Shown here: piece after piece, positions 1 through 12,899 of the stretch
Layout of the letters: each line of letters starts with the position of its first letter
Position numbering within the stretch: the first letter of the stretch is position 1
Assembly (NCBI RefSeq): GCF_020360975.1
Contig: NW_025408678.1
Span: 868,001 to 932,000 of the forward strand
Source of the DNA: Hirsutella rhossiliensis
Lineage: Eukaryota > Ascomycota > Sordariomycetes > Hypocreales > Ophiocordycipitaceae
DNA: 64,000 bases
Reading direction: 5' to 3'
The notes under the pieces: generated by a model
What the model was told of the DNA's origin: nothing
The model's input: the letters and a program-made list of their open reading frames with translations, nothing else
Databases searched by the model: none
Made by a program: the position numbers and the translations under genes

Positions 1-490
1 TAACGAGGAGATCCTCGTGTCCATATTCCAACGTGGGACCGATGGAATCAGCTAGCGCATCCGGCGCTCGAAATGCGGCCCATGATGGCGTGTGGCAGAA
101 CACACCCAGTGTGGGGAGGGAGAGTTACAGTCAGAGCACACTATCCAACATAGTGATGCATCGTGGTAGGAGTTTGTTGGTGTTCTTGTTCGTGTTTTTC
201 CTATCTCATCTTAATTCGCTGTGTTTGGTGTGTTTTTGGTGGATTGATTAGTGCGCGATCATCGATTTAGAAAGAGGTTCCAGTGTTGGATCCACCTGTG
301 CACTAGGCACCGATCGCGCACGTATAACTAATCGACCGCGCTAGTCACGTGCGAGTAAGAGGTGAGACACAGGGAGGAAGGTCTTTGCACACAGTTTGTA
401 TGGGACACGTTTCCCTAGTTACACAAGATATAACCAATTGAACCAGTTCGAATAACCTCACTGCAGTGAAGAGCCTGTCCACAGTTACCT
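1..490. other. non-RIPped flank left of the transposon block
   Basis: Base composition is balanced and CpA and TpG are common, in sharp contrast to what follows. A 72-codon frame at 33-251 has no recognisable domain and I do not call it a gene. A perfect 10-bp inverted repeat lies at 251-260 and 312-321 (GTGCGCGATC and its complement) around a 51-base loop. The change to CpA/TpG-free sequence happens within a few bases of 490, so this is probably the edge of unique DNA into which the repeat block inserted. Confidence 0.6.
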
Positions 491-776
491 CTATAGCCTA
501 TTTTATACGCCCTTTTTAGTATAGGTCCTTATAGGTTTAGTCGATTAGTACCTTATCCTTTTAGCTAAGCGGGTAAGCCTTAAACGCTAGTTTATATAGG
601 TACTAATTTTCTATTAGCGGAATATATATATAGTAGTCTAAGTAGACCTTAATAGTACCGTAGTCCTTTTATAGGGTTAGGAAGGAGGCGACTATATATT
701 AGATCTTTTCTATAAATATAAGGTTTTAATTATAGATTTTAACGTCCTTTAAAGTAGTTATTTCTAGGAGGCTATA

Positions 777-1226
777 TATAACGACCAGCGTTATTCCTAA
801 GGGATAAACCTATCGAGGGGTTTATATTAGTAGATATAATAGGGCGTGGTCTAAGCAATAATATATATATTACGTTAGTAATAAGTCGGAGGTTATAGAC
901 CGTAGACTATAACTAGGTAATTAGAATTAGAGATAGAAGCGTAATAAAGATCTATATTAAAAGCTAGAGAGCTATCTATTTAAAGGAGTAAAAGTAGGTA
1001 GCTATATATACCTATAGAGACTATCCTTAGATTATAGGCCTAGCTATAATCCCTAACGTTAGATCGTATAGAGCGTAGTAATCTTATTAATCCTAGATTA
1101 CTTAGATCTCTACGATCCCCTCGATCCTATATCTATTAAATAGTCGTGCCGACTATTTATCTATTAGACCGTATTACGTGCTTAACGCGGTCGACCGTTA
1201 GCGGCTTAGTAGTCGTAGTCGTAATA
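777..1226 (-). repeat. 3' LTR of nested gypsy, with adjacent polypurine tract
   Basis: This 450-bp sequence starts TATAACGAC and ends GTAATA, which fits TG..CA termini converted by RIP to TA..TA. By eye it differs from the other LTR at about 20 positions. All of these are transitions and there are no indels. Just inside, at 1233-1245, lies a pyrimidine run whose complement is the polypurine tract, which fixes the minus orientation. Confidence 0.92.
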
Positions 1227-4200
1227 TAATATCTCCCCTCCTTTTAGTCTTATCCGTAAGACCTACTATAGCTACCTTAGCCGCTATATATAAATATACC
1301 CTTATCGCGTCGTGCGTAAGTATATCGTTCCTTATTTCTTTATCTTTTTAGGATATACTACTAATAGTATATCTAGTCGTATACTAAAAAATTATTCCCG
1401 AAAAGCCTCCGAGCGCGCTACTCTTACCGAATATATTAACTTAAGTAAAGATCCTACTAATATACCGTATACTTAATGCTTTAAGGCAAAGAAGACGAAT
1501 TATTAGATAGCTGAAAATTCTTCGCGCTATAATAATTATATTACTAGTAGTCGTCCTTATTATAATAGTATTTTAGTAGCCTCTTCTTATAAGTATCTTC
1601 TAATTCTTTCTATACGTAGTAGCTAATATATTTCTTTTAGTAACTAAATTATTAGCGGAGTAGCGTAGGCTATATTCTAAAGAGGAGGAAGCTAAGGAAG
1701 CCTTATTAGAGCTTAAGGCATAGCTTACGATCCTTTAGTCGTAAATATCTATCGCCGTTAATCGTTTAGCTTATATCTAGAAGATTCGGAATCGTGCGAA
1801 GGAAAAGAGTTCTAAGTTATTTCGTTATAGTATCTAAGAAGTAGATACTAAGGATAGCGTTTTACCTACGCTCGATGCGTATAAGTATTAGGTAGTAAAT
1901 AACTTATAATTATTAGGCGTTCTTAACGAGGCGAATTAGTCCTCGTTTAGTATTAGCGAGGAGTTTATAGATCTTAGTCCTTTAATCCCTCCTAAACCTT
2001 CTAGTAAAATTATCGAAGTAAAGAGCCATAGTAGGTTAAGTGCTTAAGTAGTTCCTAGGTATTCTCTTCTAGTCTATATCCTTTCTATTTAATAAGGTAT
2101 TCTTATTACTAACCTTATTTTCTTATATTTAGTATTTATTTGGCTTTATATTCTTAATCGTCGTCGACTTCGATTTTATCCTATAGTTTAGCGTCTCGTA
2201 GTACTAGTTCTAATAACGAGATATAAAATATTAGGTATATCCGTATTATTATTAGTAGCGAAAGTTCGTAGTTAACTTTCGAAATAACCTTCTTAATTTT
2301 AAATAGTCTAAGTTTCTTAAAATCTAATTTATTACTTAGTCGTTTTATTTTAATATTTCGTTATATAAGGTAGACTATATCTCCCTTTTAAAAGATTAGT
2401 CCTTATAATCTTTTCCGATTATAGTAAGTAGATATTTATTCTTTAACGAATTAAAGTTCTTATTATATTTCTTTATATAATTTTCGTAGCTAATCTACTT
2501 ATAGTATCGCTCGTTCCGCTTATAGTCCTTATCGGGTAACCTTAAATACTTCTAGGTTATATCTATAATTAGTATATACTAGTAAGAGCTTAGTTATTTC
2601 TATAACTAAGCTATTATAAGCTAGTTACGCTATTAGTAGCTATTTAACTTAATTGTTTTATTTATAACTAATATAGTATCGTAAATATTATTTAAGCGTT
2701 TAGTTAAGTCGTTCTATTTATCTATCTATTTATAGATAATAAGCTATACTAAGCTTATATTTCGTCCCTAATTATACTATAAGAGCTTACTAAAACTTAG
2801 CTATAAATATACTTCCTCTATTAAAGATAATCTCGTTTAGTAGTCCGTAATTACTAATAATTATTCGTAGGAATATATATACTAGCTCTTCTATATTACT
2901 TACTTCTTTATATAGTAAGAAGTATCCGTACTTCGTTAATTAGTCGGTAATAACGAATATACTATCGTACTTAACGTTAGTTATAGGTTCTTTTAATAGT
3001 AGTAGCTTTATAATATAATTAAAAGCTATCGAATCCTATAGTTTCTCTAGTACTAGTAGCGGTTATAATTCTCTATATAGCTTATATCGTTTAGCTTTAC
3101 TTTATACGTAAAGTTTATATTTTTTAATAACTTATTATACTACTTCCTTAAGCTATAGGAAGTTATATTATCGTTTAATCCGTTTTATTATTCTTTAGAT
3201 TCCTTAGTATCTATATATTAGATATTCGTATATATCTTATATAACTTTATCTTATAACGCTAGTAGTATCTAGATTTTATTCTTATATATTAGAACTTCC
3301 GAATATTCTATATCGTATCCCTTTAGTACTTTATATTCTTTTATCTATTTTAGGATCTTTTAGTATATTAAGTTATCGGGTTATACTTTAAATATTATAT
3401 TTAGCTATCGCTACTAGTAGTTCCCGTTTTCGTTAATTTCTAAGAGCTATCCTTTCGTTATAGGTGCTCTTATATCGTGGTTACTTTATCGACTAAGGGT
3501 ATTAGCTCGACCGTTTTCTATTCTTTTTCTATAGATTATTTTATAGTCGAATTCCGATAAATATTCGGCCTATCGGATCTATAGTCCGTTTAACTATTAT
3601 ATAGTTATAAAGTATAAGATGTTTTTATAATCTATATAGACCTTAACTTTATACTTACTCCTAAGAAGGTAGTATCGAAATTCCTTAAAAGCTTAAATAA
3701 TTATAAGGAATTCTTTATCGTAGATAGGGTAATTAAGTTCTACGCTATATAGCTTTTTTAAGTAGAATATAATTAGTCGTAGTCTTCCTTTATTATCCTT
3801 TTATCCGATTTATACTCCTAGAGTAAAGTCTAATATATTAGTTTCGAGTTTAATTTATCGTTCTAGGTCGAAGGTAGTTAAGACTAGTTCTTATATAATT
3901 ATAGTCTTAATATATTCGAAAGCTTCGTTAGCTTTATCGTCCTATATAAATTCTTTTTCCTTCTTCGTTAAGTTATATAGTAGTACTACGATCTTTCCGA
4001 AATCTTTAATAAATCGTCGGTAGTAATTTATAAATCCTAGGAAACTTTATACGTCCTTAACGTTCTTTAGCGTTAGCTATTTTTTAACTAAGTTAATCTT
4101 ATCTTATTATATCTATATCTCTCTTAGTAAGATTATATATCTAAGGAAGTCTACTTCCTATATATAGAACTTACTTTTCTTTAGTTTAACTAGTAACTTT

Positions 4201-4249
4201 ATATTCTAAAGTATACTAAGTACCTTATAGACGTATTCCTTATATTCTT

Positions 4250-4500
4250 CTAGGGTGTCTAAGAAGATTAGGATATTATCTAGGTATACTACTATAAAGA
4301 TATTTAAGTGTTTATATAGGATATTATTAATTATCTATTAAAAGGTAGCTAGTATATTTATAAGTCTAAATAGTATTACTAGATATTTAAATAGTCTAAA
4401 TTTCGTTTTAAAGGCTATTATCTATTTATATCCCTTTTTTATACGTATTAAGTTATAGGCGCCTTTAAGATCGAGGGCTATAAACTATTTTTTACTATAT
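4250..4500 (-). pseudogene. reverse transcriptase remnant (gypsy pol) with RIP stop codons
   Basis: On the minus strand the frame reads FIALDLKGAYNLIRIKKGYK, then a KTKFRLFKYLV-like stretch, then VVYLDNILIF. These are the palm motifs of Ty3/gypsy reverse transcriptase, where the active-site YLDD normally stands; here the second Asp reads Asn. At least two positions that are Trp in the family read TAG. TGG to TAG is the expected product of CpA to TpA change on the opposite strand. It cannot be functional. Confidence 0.85.
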
Positions 4501-7500
4501 AGTCGATCTTATAGTTCTAATATAAGTAGTAATAGTATTCGGTCCTTTATTATAATATCGTTTAAGCGTCTATAGTCGATAACTAGTCGTAGCTTACCGT
4601 TTTTCTTTAGAATAAATATAACTAGGTAGCCTACTTCGGATATTAACGTTTATATATATCCCTTTTATAGGTTCTTATCGAGGTAGTCGCGTAGCGTTTA
4701 TAGTTGCTTTTTATTTAGGTTATAGATCTTATAGAACGTCGGCGTTATTCTATCCTTAAGATAGATTTCGTAGTCCTATTAGCTATATTCGGGTAACCCT
4801 ATCTTAAGTTCTTCCTTAAAGAGTTTATCGTATTTCCGGTATTCCTAGGGGATATTCTTTATTCTATCTTATAAGCTTTATTCTTTCTTTTAAGAGCTAG
4901 TTTCTATTAACTTAAGCTCTTTATTAATTTATTTAAGGTCTTTCCTTAGAGTAGCAATAACTCTTTAAATCTTTATATTATATCCTTTATTCTATTTATA
5001 TTAGATGCTAGGTTATATAGCCGTGTTAGTTAGTACGTAGGTTTTATTAGTCGATTTTATTATATCCGCCGGTTTAGTTACTATTTTCGTTTATATCGTT
5101 AAAGCCTATAATAATTTACTTAAACGGTTATCCCTTTTATCCTATTTAGTAGCTAAATTATCGTAAAATTTTACTTTCTTCTAAATCTACTAGTCTTAGA
5201 AACTTACGTCTTCGTTTTAATATAGCTAGCTAGTTTTCTAGTTAATTAGTAGGTTGCTCTCCTATAGCTATAGAAGTCTTAATATAAGGTCGTATTCTCT
5301 AATATCTATAATATCGAAGTTAACTTATTCGTCGTAGCCTTAGATATTAATATCGAGGTAATTAATCTTTATATTAATAATTCTATTATTATAGTTAAAG
5401 GCCTCTCCTTCGATATTTATAAGTTTATATAGATCTTTCTTATATCTCTATATAAGTCGGTAATAATTAACGACTTTAAGTAAAACGTAATTACCTATTG
5501 CGCTATAGTTTAAAAGTATACGTATATAATATCCTATAATTTAGATATCTAATACTATTTAGTTACTATAGCTTACCGTTACTATATATAGGGTCCTTAG
5601 ATCTTATTATATCGTGCTAGTCTATAGCCCTTTTATAGATAGCGTACCTCGTTTTTTACTTAGTCCTTATTTGTTTTATTTAGGTATTCTTCTTTAATTT
5701 ATTTTTAATATCGTTTCTTTATATTTTTATCGCGTAGTATTATATTAGGGCTTAAAAGACTAATTTCTTATAGCTAATCGAAGATTTCTTATTTCTCGAC
5801 GCTATATCGTTTATATTATACTACTTCGTAGTTAATTACGTACTATACTTTATAATTTTATTCGTTTTTATACTAAAGGTTAAGTTTTTATTTAGCGTCT
5901 TTCTATTTTTCGCGTAGTATTTCTATATTAATTTTTCCTTAGTCGAATATAGCTTATAGCCTTTATACGTATTACTAATAATATTTTAATATACCGTTAT
6001 ATCGTTTATACTATACTTATACTTTTTTATATTTATAAACTCTATAGTTTAGGTATACGTATTCGTTATACTCTTCTTTATCGTATTTAACTTATTATAT
6101 AAGCCTTTAGAAGATTAATAGTTTAGATGCCTTAGAGCGAGTAGCGCTATATTATTCTTCTATTTTAGCGTATTTATAGATTTTATATATCTCCGAAAGA
6201 TATCTTATTAATAAACCGTAATTATCGCGGTATTTAAGTAGCGTACTATAATTAGGTTTTAATAATATAACTTAGTTATTTGGGTAGCGTTAATCGATTT
6301 TCTAGTAGTCTAGTTCTATACTTAGGTAGGGTTTCGAAAGTACTTATCCCTTAAACCTAACCGGGAAGGCATTATATCGTGCTTTTATCTAGAAGTATAT
6401 TATATAATCTAGGTAGACGTATAATATCTATAAAATATACTTATAGTACTTATAAGTAAGTAGTGTTTATAAATCGTCTCTAAATTCTCCTTATAGTTAC
6501 TATTCTCGTTATAGAGCTATAAAGGTATCGACTATAGTAATAGCTATAGTATAGTCTCCTCTACGTAGTACCGGTTAATATCGAATTAATATAGCTTATT
6601 AGTTTTCTATAAGAATTTAAGGTATTTATTAGGTTCTAATTTTAAGTATTTCTTTAAATTCTTTAAAGTATAGAGCGTATTCTCTAATTGTAGTATTTTC
6701 CCTTAGTAATAAGGGTAGTAGTATAAGTTCGTTCTCGTCTTCTATTTCTCTAAGTATTTCTTATTCTTTAAAGCTTATATCGTCGATACTTTGTTATTCC
6801 TCTTTAGGTTATTATCTAAGTTTTATAAGTATAAGGGCTATATTTATATCTTCTTTATTATATTATTTATAGACTACCTATTATTATTATCGATTTTTAT
6901 TTTATATATCTTCCTAGAATTATTTACCGTTCTTCTTAATCTAGTTTTAAGAGACTCCTTTAAGATAGGGGTATTCTAGTTCTATAAATTTAACTTATTT
7001 CTATATTTTAGGATCCCTTTATTATATTATTATAAGGGTCTTCTTTAGTAGCTTTAAGAACTATCTAGTACCGTTCTTATCGCTTAAGTATACTATATAT
7101 TCGTCGTTGTAGTATATAGTCTAACTAAGGAGTTTATACTTTAGTTCCTATCTATTAATAGCGTTTAAGTATTTCTTACCTTCTAGGGCTAGTACCTAGT
7201 AGGTTTTCTTCTCCTTATAAGGTTATCTATATTCTTTAAAGTAATATCTAAGTTTCCTATAGTTAAAATACTTTCCTTTACTTTTCTATATTATATCTAG
7301 ATCTATCTTACTTAGGTTAGTTATATAGGCATAGGTAATAGGAGTTTCGCGCTTCTTTTTATAGTTAGCGCGTTAGTTAAAGTTATTTTTATAAGAAGGG
7401 TTCTAGTTTCCTCTTCTTTATTTTTTTTCTTAACGTTACGTATACTATCTATCGTCGATTCGTACTACTATAGCAATATAGTCCGAGAGGTTATTAGGTC

Positions 7501-8177
7501 GATTTTCCTTATAGAGTTCGTCCTTAACTTCTTCTTTAAGCCCGTTATAAAATTATAATATAAGAGGTTCGTTATCCTAATTAAGCTTTAAGGTAACTTA
7601 GCGGAACTTTATAGTATAATCCGATACTAAGATCCTTTATTAGAGTTCTTAAAGTTTTTATTTAGCTTCTCGTTCCTCGTTAGTTATTCTAAATACCTTT
7701 ATAATAGCTTCTTTAAATCCTTAGAAACTAGTAAAGACTTTATCTATCTCGTTATCTCGTCGCGCTAGTTAGTTATCGAGAAAATCCCTTATAATAGGTC
7801 TAAACTAAGCGAGTACCGTTCTAAATAAATAATTTCCTACGTAGAGTACCTTTTCGACTAGGTCTAAAAGTTTAGTAGGGTAAAACTAGTAGTAGGCCTT
7901 AAGTTAGGTAAGAAAGTCTCGAAGCGTGCTATAAGTACCGTCGAATAGTCCTAGCTATTTTAGTTTAATTACTTCTCCGAGGTCCTTAACTTATCCGTTG
8001 CCTCCTTTATTCCTAAGTAACTATACCTTATATTAAAGGGTAATAATCTCGCGTATTATATCCTAAGGCGATATAGTAGCTCTAGAGTTAGTTAATCTGG
8101 TTTACTATATAGGTATATTAATAGTTGCGATATTACTTAGAGTAACGCGGTATTATACTAAATAAGAGCTTTTAACG

Positions 8178-8627
8178 TATAACGACTAGCGTTATTCCTA
8201 AGGGATAAACCTATCGAGGGGTTTATATTAGTAGATATAATAGGGCGTGGTCTAAGCAATAATATATATATTACGTTAGTAATAAGTTAGAGGTCGTAGA
8301 CCGTAGACTATAACTAGGTAATTAGAATTAAAGATAAAAGCGTAATAAAGATCTATATTAAAAGCTAGAGAGCTATCTATCTAAAGGAGTAAAAGTAGGT
8401 GGCTATATATACTTATAGAGACTGTCCTTAGATTATAGGCCTAGCTATAATCCCTAACGTTAGATCGTATAGAGCGTAGTAATCCTATTAATCCTAGATT
8501 ACTTAGATCTCTACGATCCCCTCGATCCTATATCTATTAGATAGTCGTGCTAACTATTTATCCGTTAGACTGTGTTACGTGCTTAACGCGGTCGACCGTT
8601 AGCGGCCTAGTAGTCGTAGTCGTAATA
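8178..8627 (-). repeat. 5' LTR of nested gypsy
   Basis: This is the partner of 777-1226, with the same length, and is followed by the second CTATA target duplication at 8628-8632. The likely primer-binding region lies immediately inside, below 8178 on the minus strand. Confidence 0.92.
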
Positions 8628-11472
8628 CTATAGTCTCGTAAAATCCCGATCTTATAGTTCGGAGTCTAGCTATACGTTTATAAAGGGAGTTCCCCTTTAG
8701 CGGACTTAGGGCTCCCTTCTTCTAGGGTTTCTATTAATAGGTTAGTAACCTAGTATAGGTCGCTATATTTTATAGTTTTATATATAGCCGGTTCTTTAAT
8801 TCGAGTTACCTTAGCTAGGGTTTCCTTAGGTAGGTCGATCTATAAGAACTATATTTTATCGCTAAGGTCTACTAGCGTCCCTAAGTACTATCCTTTTTTA
8901 AATCTAATACGGCGAGCGGTAGTATTAACCGCTATAACTAAAGTTATACCTTAGATTAAGTTATAGGCTAATAATAGGTCTCTCGGAAAGAATACTAAGT
9001 TACGATCCCTTAGTACGTCCTTAATCTATGCTAGTAGGCGTTCTATCCTATATATAGAGACGTCGATATCGGCTTAGTATATAACCTAATAACGGATCGC
9101 GTAGCCCCGTTAAGTTAAGCGAGCTATAACTATTAGGTTACCGTATAAGCCGATAGATATTATTCCCTTAGAATTTAGGATATCGACTTTATTTAATACT
9201 AAGAAATCTTATCTAAGCAATAATCCTATAGATAAGGTCTAGACTACCTAGGCGCTAATAGTAAACTATCTAACCTTAAATCCCGTTCCTTATTTCCCTA
9301 GGATGTTTATTATTAAGGTCGCCTAACCCTTAGTTTAGCTTTTCCCTATACTAGATAGTAGGACCTACTAGGTTATATTAAGGGTTACGTCGTTAAAGTA
9401 GTTAAGCTAGTCTTCCTTAATTATAGAGCGGGCTACGCTAGAGTCTATATATACGTTTAATAGCTAGTCTAGGCCTTTAGTTCTAAAGACGGATATCTAA
9501 GCGTACGTAAACTAAGACGGCTTCGATAGATCTAATATTTCGGTTTATAGCGCCGCTCTTATAGTTAGCTAGTTCCTTAGTATTCTAAGCGAACGGCTCG
9601 GTCCTATAAGTTCTAGTTCTATTATATTAGGAATAAATAGAATCTTATCTTTTACTTCTTTAGTTTCTTCTCTTATATCGGCGGTAGTATTACTATCTTC
9701 TAGCCCTTCGTCCTAAGTAAATAGGATCTAGTATTATATTTCCTAGGAAAGATAGATCCCGCCCTAGTTATTAGTTAGTGCCGCTTAAAGCTAACGAGCA
9801 AGGTTAATAATAATTAGGTTTTCCTAAGAGCCCTCCTTTAGTTTTAAATCCTAAGGCTATAGTCCGGTTTAAGGACTAGTTAACTAGTTTAGTACTAGGC
9901 CCCTATCTATTTAGTATAGATTATTCTATCTTAATATAGTCGTTATATTTCCTTTCTATTAAAATTATCCTTATTCCTAGGGTTTCTAGCTAGTTAGTTT
10001 AGCTATAGATAGGGTAGAGTTTACTATAGTCTCGTTCTTAGTTTCGCGTAACCCGCCTTATACGCATTCTTTTACTACGTTACTTATCTTCCCCTATAAC
10101 CTAACCGTTAGCTTAGTTTCTAACTATAGGATAAGTTACTTATAGTTATTAATCTAGGTATCGAATAATTCTAAACTAGTAGGTTAGCGGAATAATTCTC
10201 GTAGTAATACGTTTAGTTATTAATAGACTAGTATAGTAAGGTGCTCTTTTAAGTATAGTACTACTTTCGCTTTTCGGTGGAGCTTTAATATCTATTTATA
10301 AAAGTCGGCTCTATTTATAATATCTAAGGTAGTAAATCGTTTTATTTATAACGATCTTAAAGCTATTTCTAGCTAGATAGTAAAGCGTTTTTATAGTTTA
10401 GTATACTAGGCGGTATATCCTTAGTCTAGGGTATAAAGTATAGCTTAGTTAGACTCGCTAAGATCGCCGGAATACTATTCGATAGCGGTTCCGTAGAGTA
10501 AGCTAGGGATTAGTATTACTAGTTCGTTAGCGTATTCCGGTCCGCGGATAGCTACCTATTTTAGGGAATCGATAAATTAATTAACGCTTTTATATATAAT
10601 CGTTTTCTTAGTTTCTTTAAGGACGTCGAACGTTATATTAAAGGGGCTAGCGGGGTTAAACCTCCCTATATCTTTTAGTTTAATACGTACTATAGGTACT
10701 CGAGGAGGGTTTACGGTAGTATTATCCCTAGTTTCTCTTACTATAGCTTTTACTAGTAGTCTTATAAGAGCTTCTTCTATAATTAGACTTACTAGCTAGT
10801 TTACCGGGGTTATTATCGCGAACGTGCCGCTAAGGGTAGTATTATTTAAAGGTTCTTCCTTATTTTATTTATTATAGTTTAGCGAACTTCTTAGCAAACT
10901 TCTAGGGCTTTATCCTTCCGATAAAGGTAGTTAGGGCGGGGCAGGGGAAGCTATACTATACCGATTTCCGTATAGCTCCGTTACTTATAGCTAATATTAC
11001 CTCGTTACTAGAACGTATTCTAGGTTATTAATTCGTTCTTATAGGTTTTAACGATCGGCTAGGTAGGCTAATAAGTTATATCGTAGAAGTTCCGCTCTTA
11101 ATTCCTCTAAGTATTATTCCTACTACTAAGGTAGGCGATCCGGCTATCTTTTATTTCTATAGGCACTTAATAGGAAATATCCTAGAAATAGGTATCTTTC
11201 TAACTACTAATAGAAGCTCTATAATACTTAAGCTTTAATATATCGAAGTTCTACCTTTATCTAGAGTTCCCTAAGTATTTCTTCTATAAAAAGAGATTAA
11301 GAAGCCGGTATTTATTAGTACGCGAGTAAGAGCTTTCTTCCTAAGAAGATATCGGGGTTTATAGGTTAAGGTTAACTCGTTCCTTTCCTTATTTTTTATC
11401 TTCCGTTCTACTAAATATAGACTTTAAGAGAATAGATATTTAAGGGAATTAGAATTACTACTATTTATTAAG

Positions 11473-12171
11473 TACTAGTCCCTTAGTATAAAGCTAGTAC
11501 GTTAACCTTACCGTTTACTTAGATCTAGTATAGGTTTAACGGGTAATTAAATAAACTAGCTACTATATATAATTAAACGTATTATATAAACTAGCTACTA
11601 TATATTATTACGCGCGTTAAATATAGACTAGCTACCGGTCTTATAAGTTAAAGTAAGAGTAGTAATAACTATCTATATTCTTCTCTACCCGCCTAAGATC
11701 TAGCGGGTTCTCTATCTTTTATATATACTATAGCGAGTATAAGACCTTACTCGGGGTTTTAACTAAGTAATATCTTAACCTTATAATTATATAACGGTAG
11801 TATAGCGTATTAGCGGTATTTCCCGGTATTTTCCCTAAGTAAGCATAGGTATTTCTCTATAATTTCCCCGCTATATTCTTATAGTAACTTCTTAGGGAAA
11901 TATCGGTATAATCCCTAACGAGCTATTATTACTTAGGAAATCGTGGTATATTCCCCGTGCGATATATCCCTAGGGGAAATCTCCGTAAAACGTCTATATA
12001 ATCCGCTCGGTTATTATTTCTAGGATTTCTAGGTGATTTCCCGGAGTTTACCCGGTAGCTTCTAGGTTCCTTCTTCCGCGGGGAGCCTTAAGGAGTTAAG
12101 GGTAACTTTCCTAAGGAAGGCCGATATCGTAATAGGTACCTAGATTATCGACCGTAGGGTATCTTATAATA
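11473..12171. repeat. 699-bp LTR-like repeat, possibly a solo LTR
   Basis: This stretch is colinear end to end with 49,325-50,023, and both copies are exactly 699 bp. Both begin TACTAGTCCC and end ATAATA, consistent with RIP-altered TG..CA LTR ends. The 5 bases before and after this copy are TTAAG and CTAAG, a 4/5 match that could be a target duplication altered by a C/T change. No second LTR or matching internal region is obvious nearby. It may alternatively be the 5' LTR of the adjoining gag-bearing element. Confidence 0.6.
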
Positions 12172-12899
12172 CTAAGGGTTTATAGCCTATCCTATGCCTT
12201 CTCCTACTCCTATACATTGCTAAATATATATATAAGGTATTAGAAGAAGTCCTATAGGTCGCGTCTACCCTTAGGGCCGCCCTTATCTTAGAATCTAAAG
12301 ATCCTCTATATCTAAGGCTCCGGTAGCGTATAAAGGAGCGAATACTATACTATATTACGATAGCTATTTAGGCCCTATTTCTTATCTATTATAAACTTTA
12401 TCTATAGCCGGCTAAGGAAGAAGTAAAAGGACTTAGGCTTACCGTCCTAAGTTAGCTATAGAAGCGGCTTCTATATTAGTAGTGCTACCGCTATAACTAG
12501 TATTATAGAGGTCGTAGGGGTTAACGCTAGTCTTATAGACAGCTCCCTTAGTATAGCGAGAACCTCGTTCTTCTCGCTAGCCGTCGCGCTTTTAATCGCT
12601 TCTAGGATAGCTACGATACTTCCTATCCGCCTAGGGGGTAGTAGGGTGCTCCCTTAAGGAAGCGGCGCCCTTTCTAGGGAGATATCTATTAGATCTATTA
12701 GTTAATAGCTTATACTATTACGGAGTAAGCAGAGGCGTATATATAGGTACCGTCTATAGGATAATATTAATAAGCTATATAGAGCTCTTCTATATATAGC
12801 TAGCCTATATATATACGTATAGGATCCGGCCCTCTATATATAACTATATAGCTTAGGCTATAGCCTAAGCCTATAACCTATAATAGTTAAAGACTCTTA
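12172..12899. other. junction DNA between two RIPped elements
   Basis: The sequence is mostly RIP-like, but a few CpA and TpG dinucleotides persist, for example near 12,190-12,220 and 12,640-12,730. That suggests a junction or a less repeated stretch. I see no motif here that identifies a gene or an element. Confidence 0.4.

Larger units (their letters stand above)
777..8627 (-). mobile_element. nested Ty3/gypsy LTR retrotransposon, heavily RIPped
   Basis: The two ends are direct repeats of exactly 450 bp (777-1226 and 8178-8627). They are flanked by the 5-bp duplication CTATA (772-776 and 8628-8632), and the right-hand relative at about 56,190 shows the uninterrupted site. Coding runs on the minus strand. 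A polypurine tract adjoins the 3' LTR (complement of 1233-1245), and reverse-transcriptase motifs lie at about 4250-4500, including a LDLKGAYNLI patch and YLDNILIF. CpA and TpG are nearly absent throughout, and tryptophan positions read as TAG or TAA. No open frame survives, so the element is dead. The 7.85-kb length suits a gypsy element. Confidence 0.92.
493..11010 (-). mobile_element. RIP-degraded gypsy element (5' part: gag and protease), interrupted by a second gypsy
   Basis: Segments 493-776 and 8628-11,010 are colinear with 55,920-58,565, where the two halves are joined without the insert. This shows one older element split by the 777-8627 insertion. Read on the minus strand, roughly 10,050-10,730 resembles a fungal retrotransposon gag, and about 9,400-9,480 contains an aspartic-protease-like patch (D-S-S-V-A-R-S). 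The frames carry many in-frame stops, mostly where tryptophan or glutamine codons are expected. RT and integrase are absent from this copy but follow in the right-hand copy (to about 52,900). The protein-level match is by eye from conserved patches. The outer limits are approximate. Confidence 0.65.

Noticed and set aside
6791..6979. 62-codon hydrophobic frame (plus strand) resembling a membrane peptide
   Set aside because: It is a chance frame in RIPped AT-rich DNA on the non-coding strand of the gypsy element.
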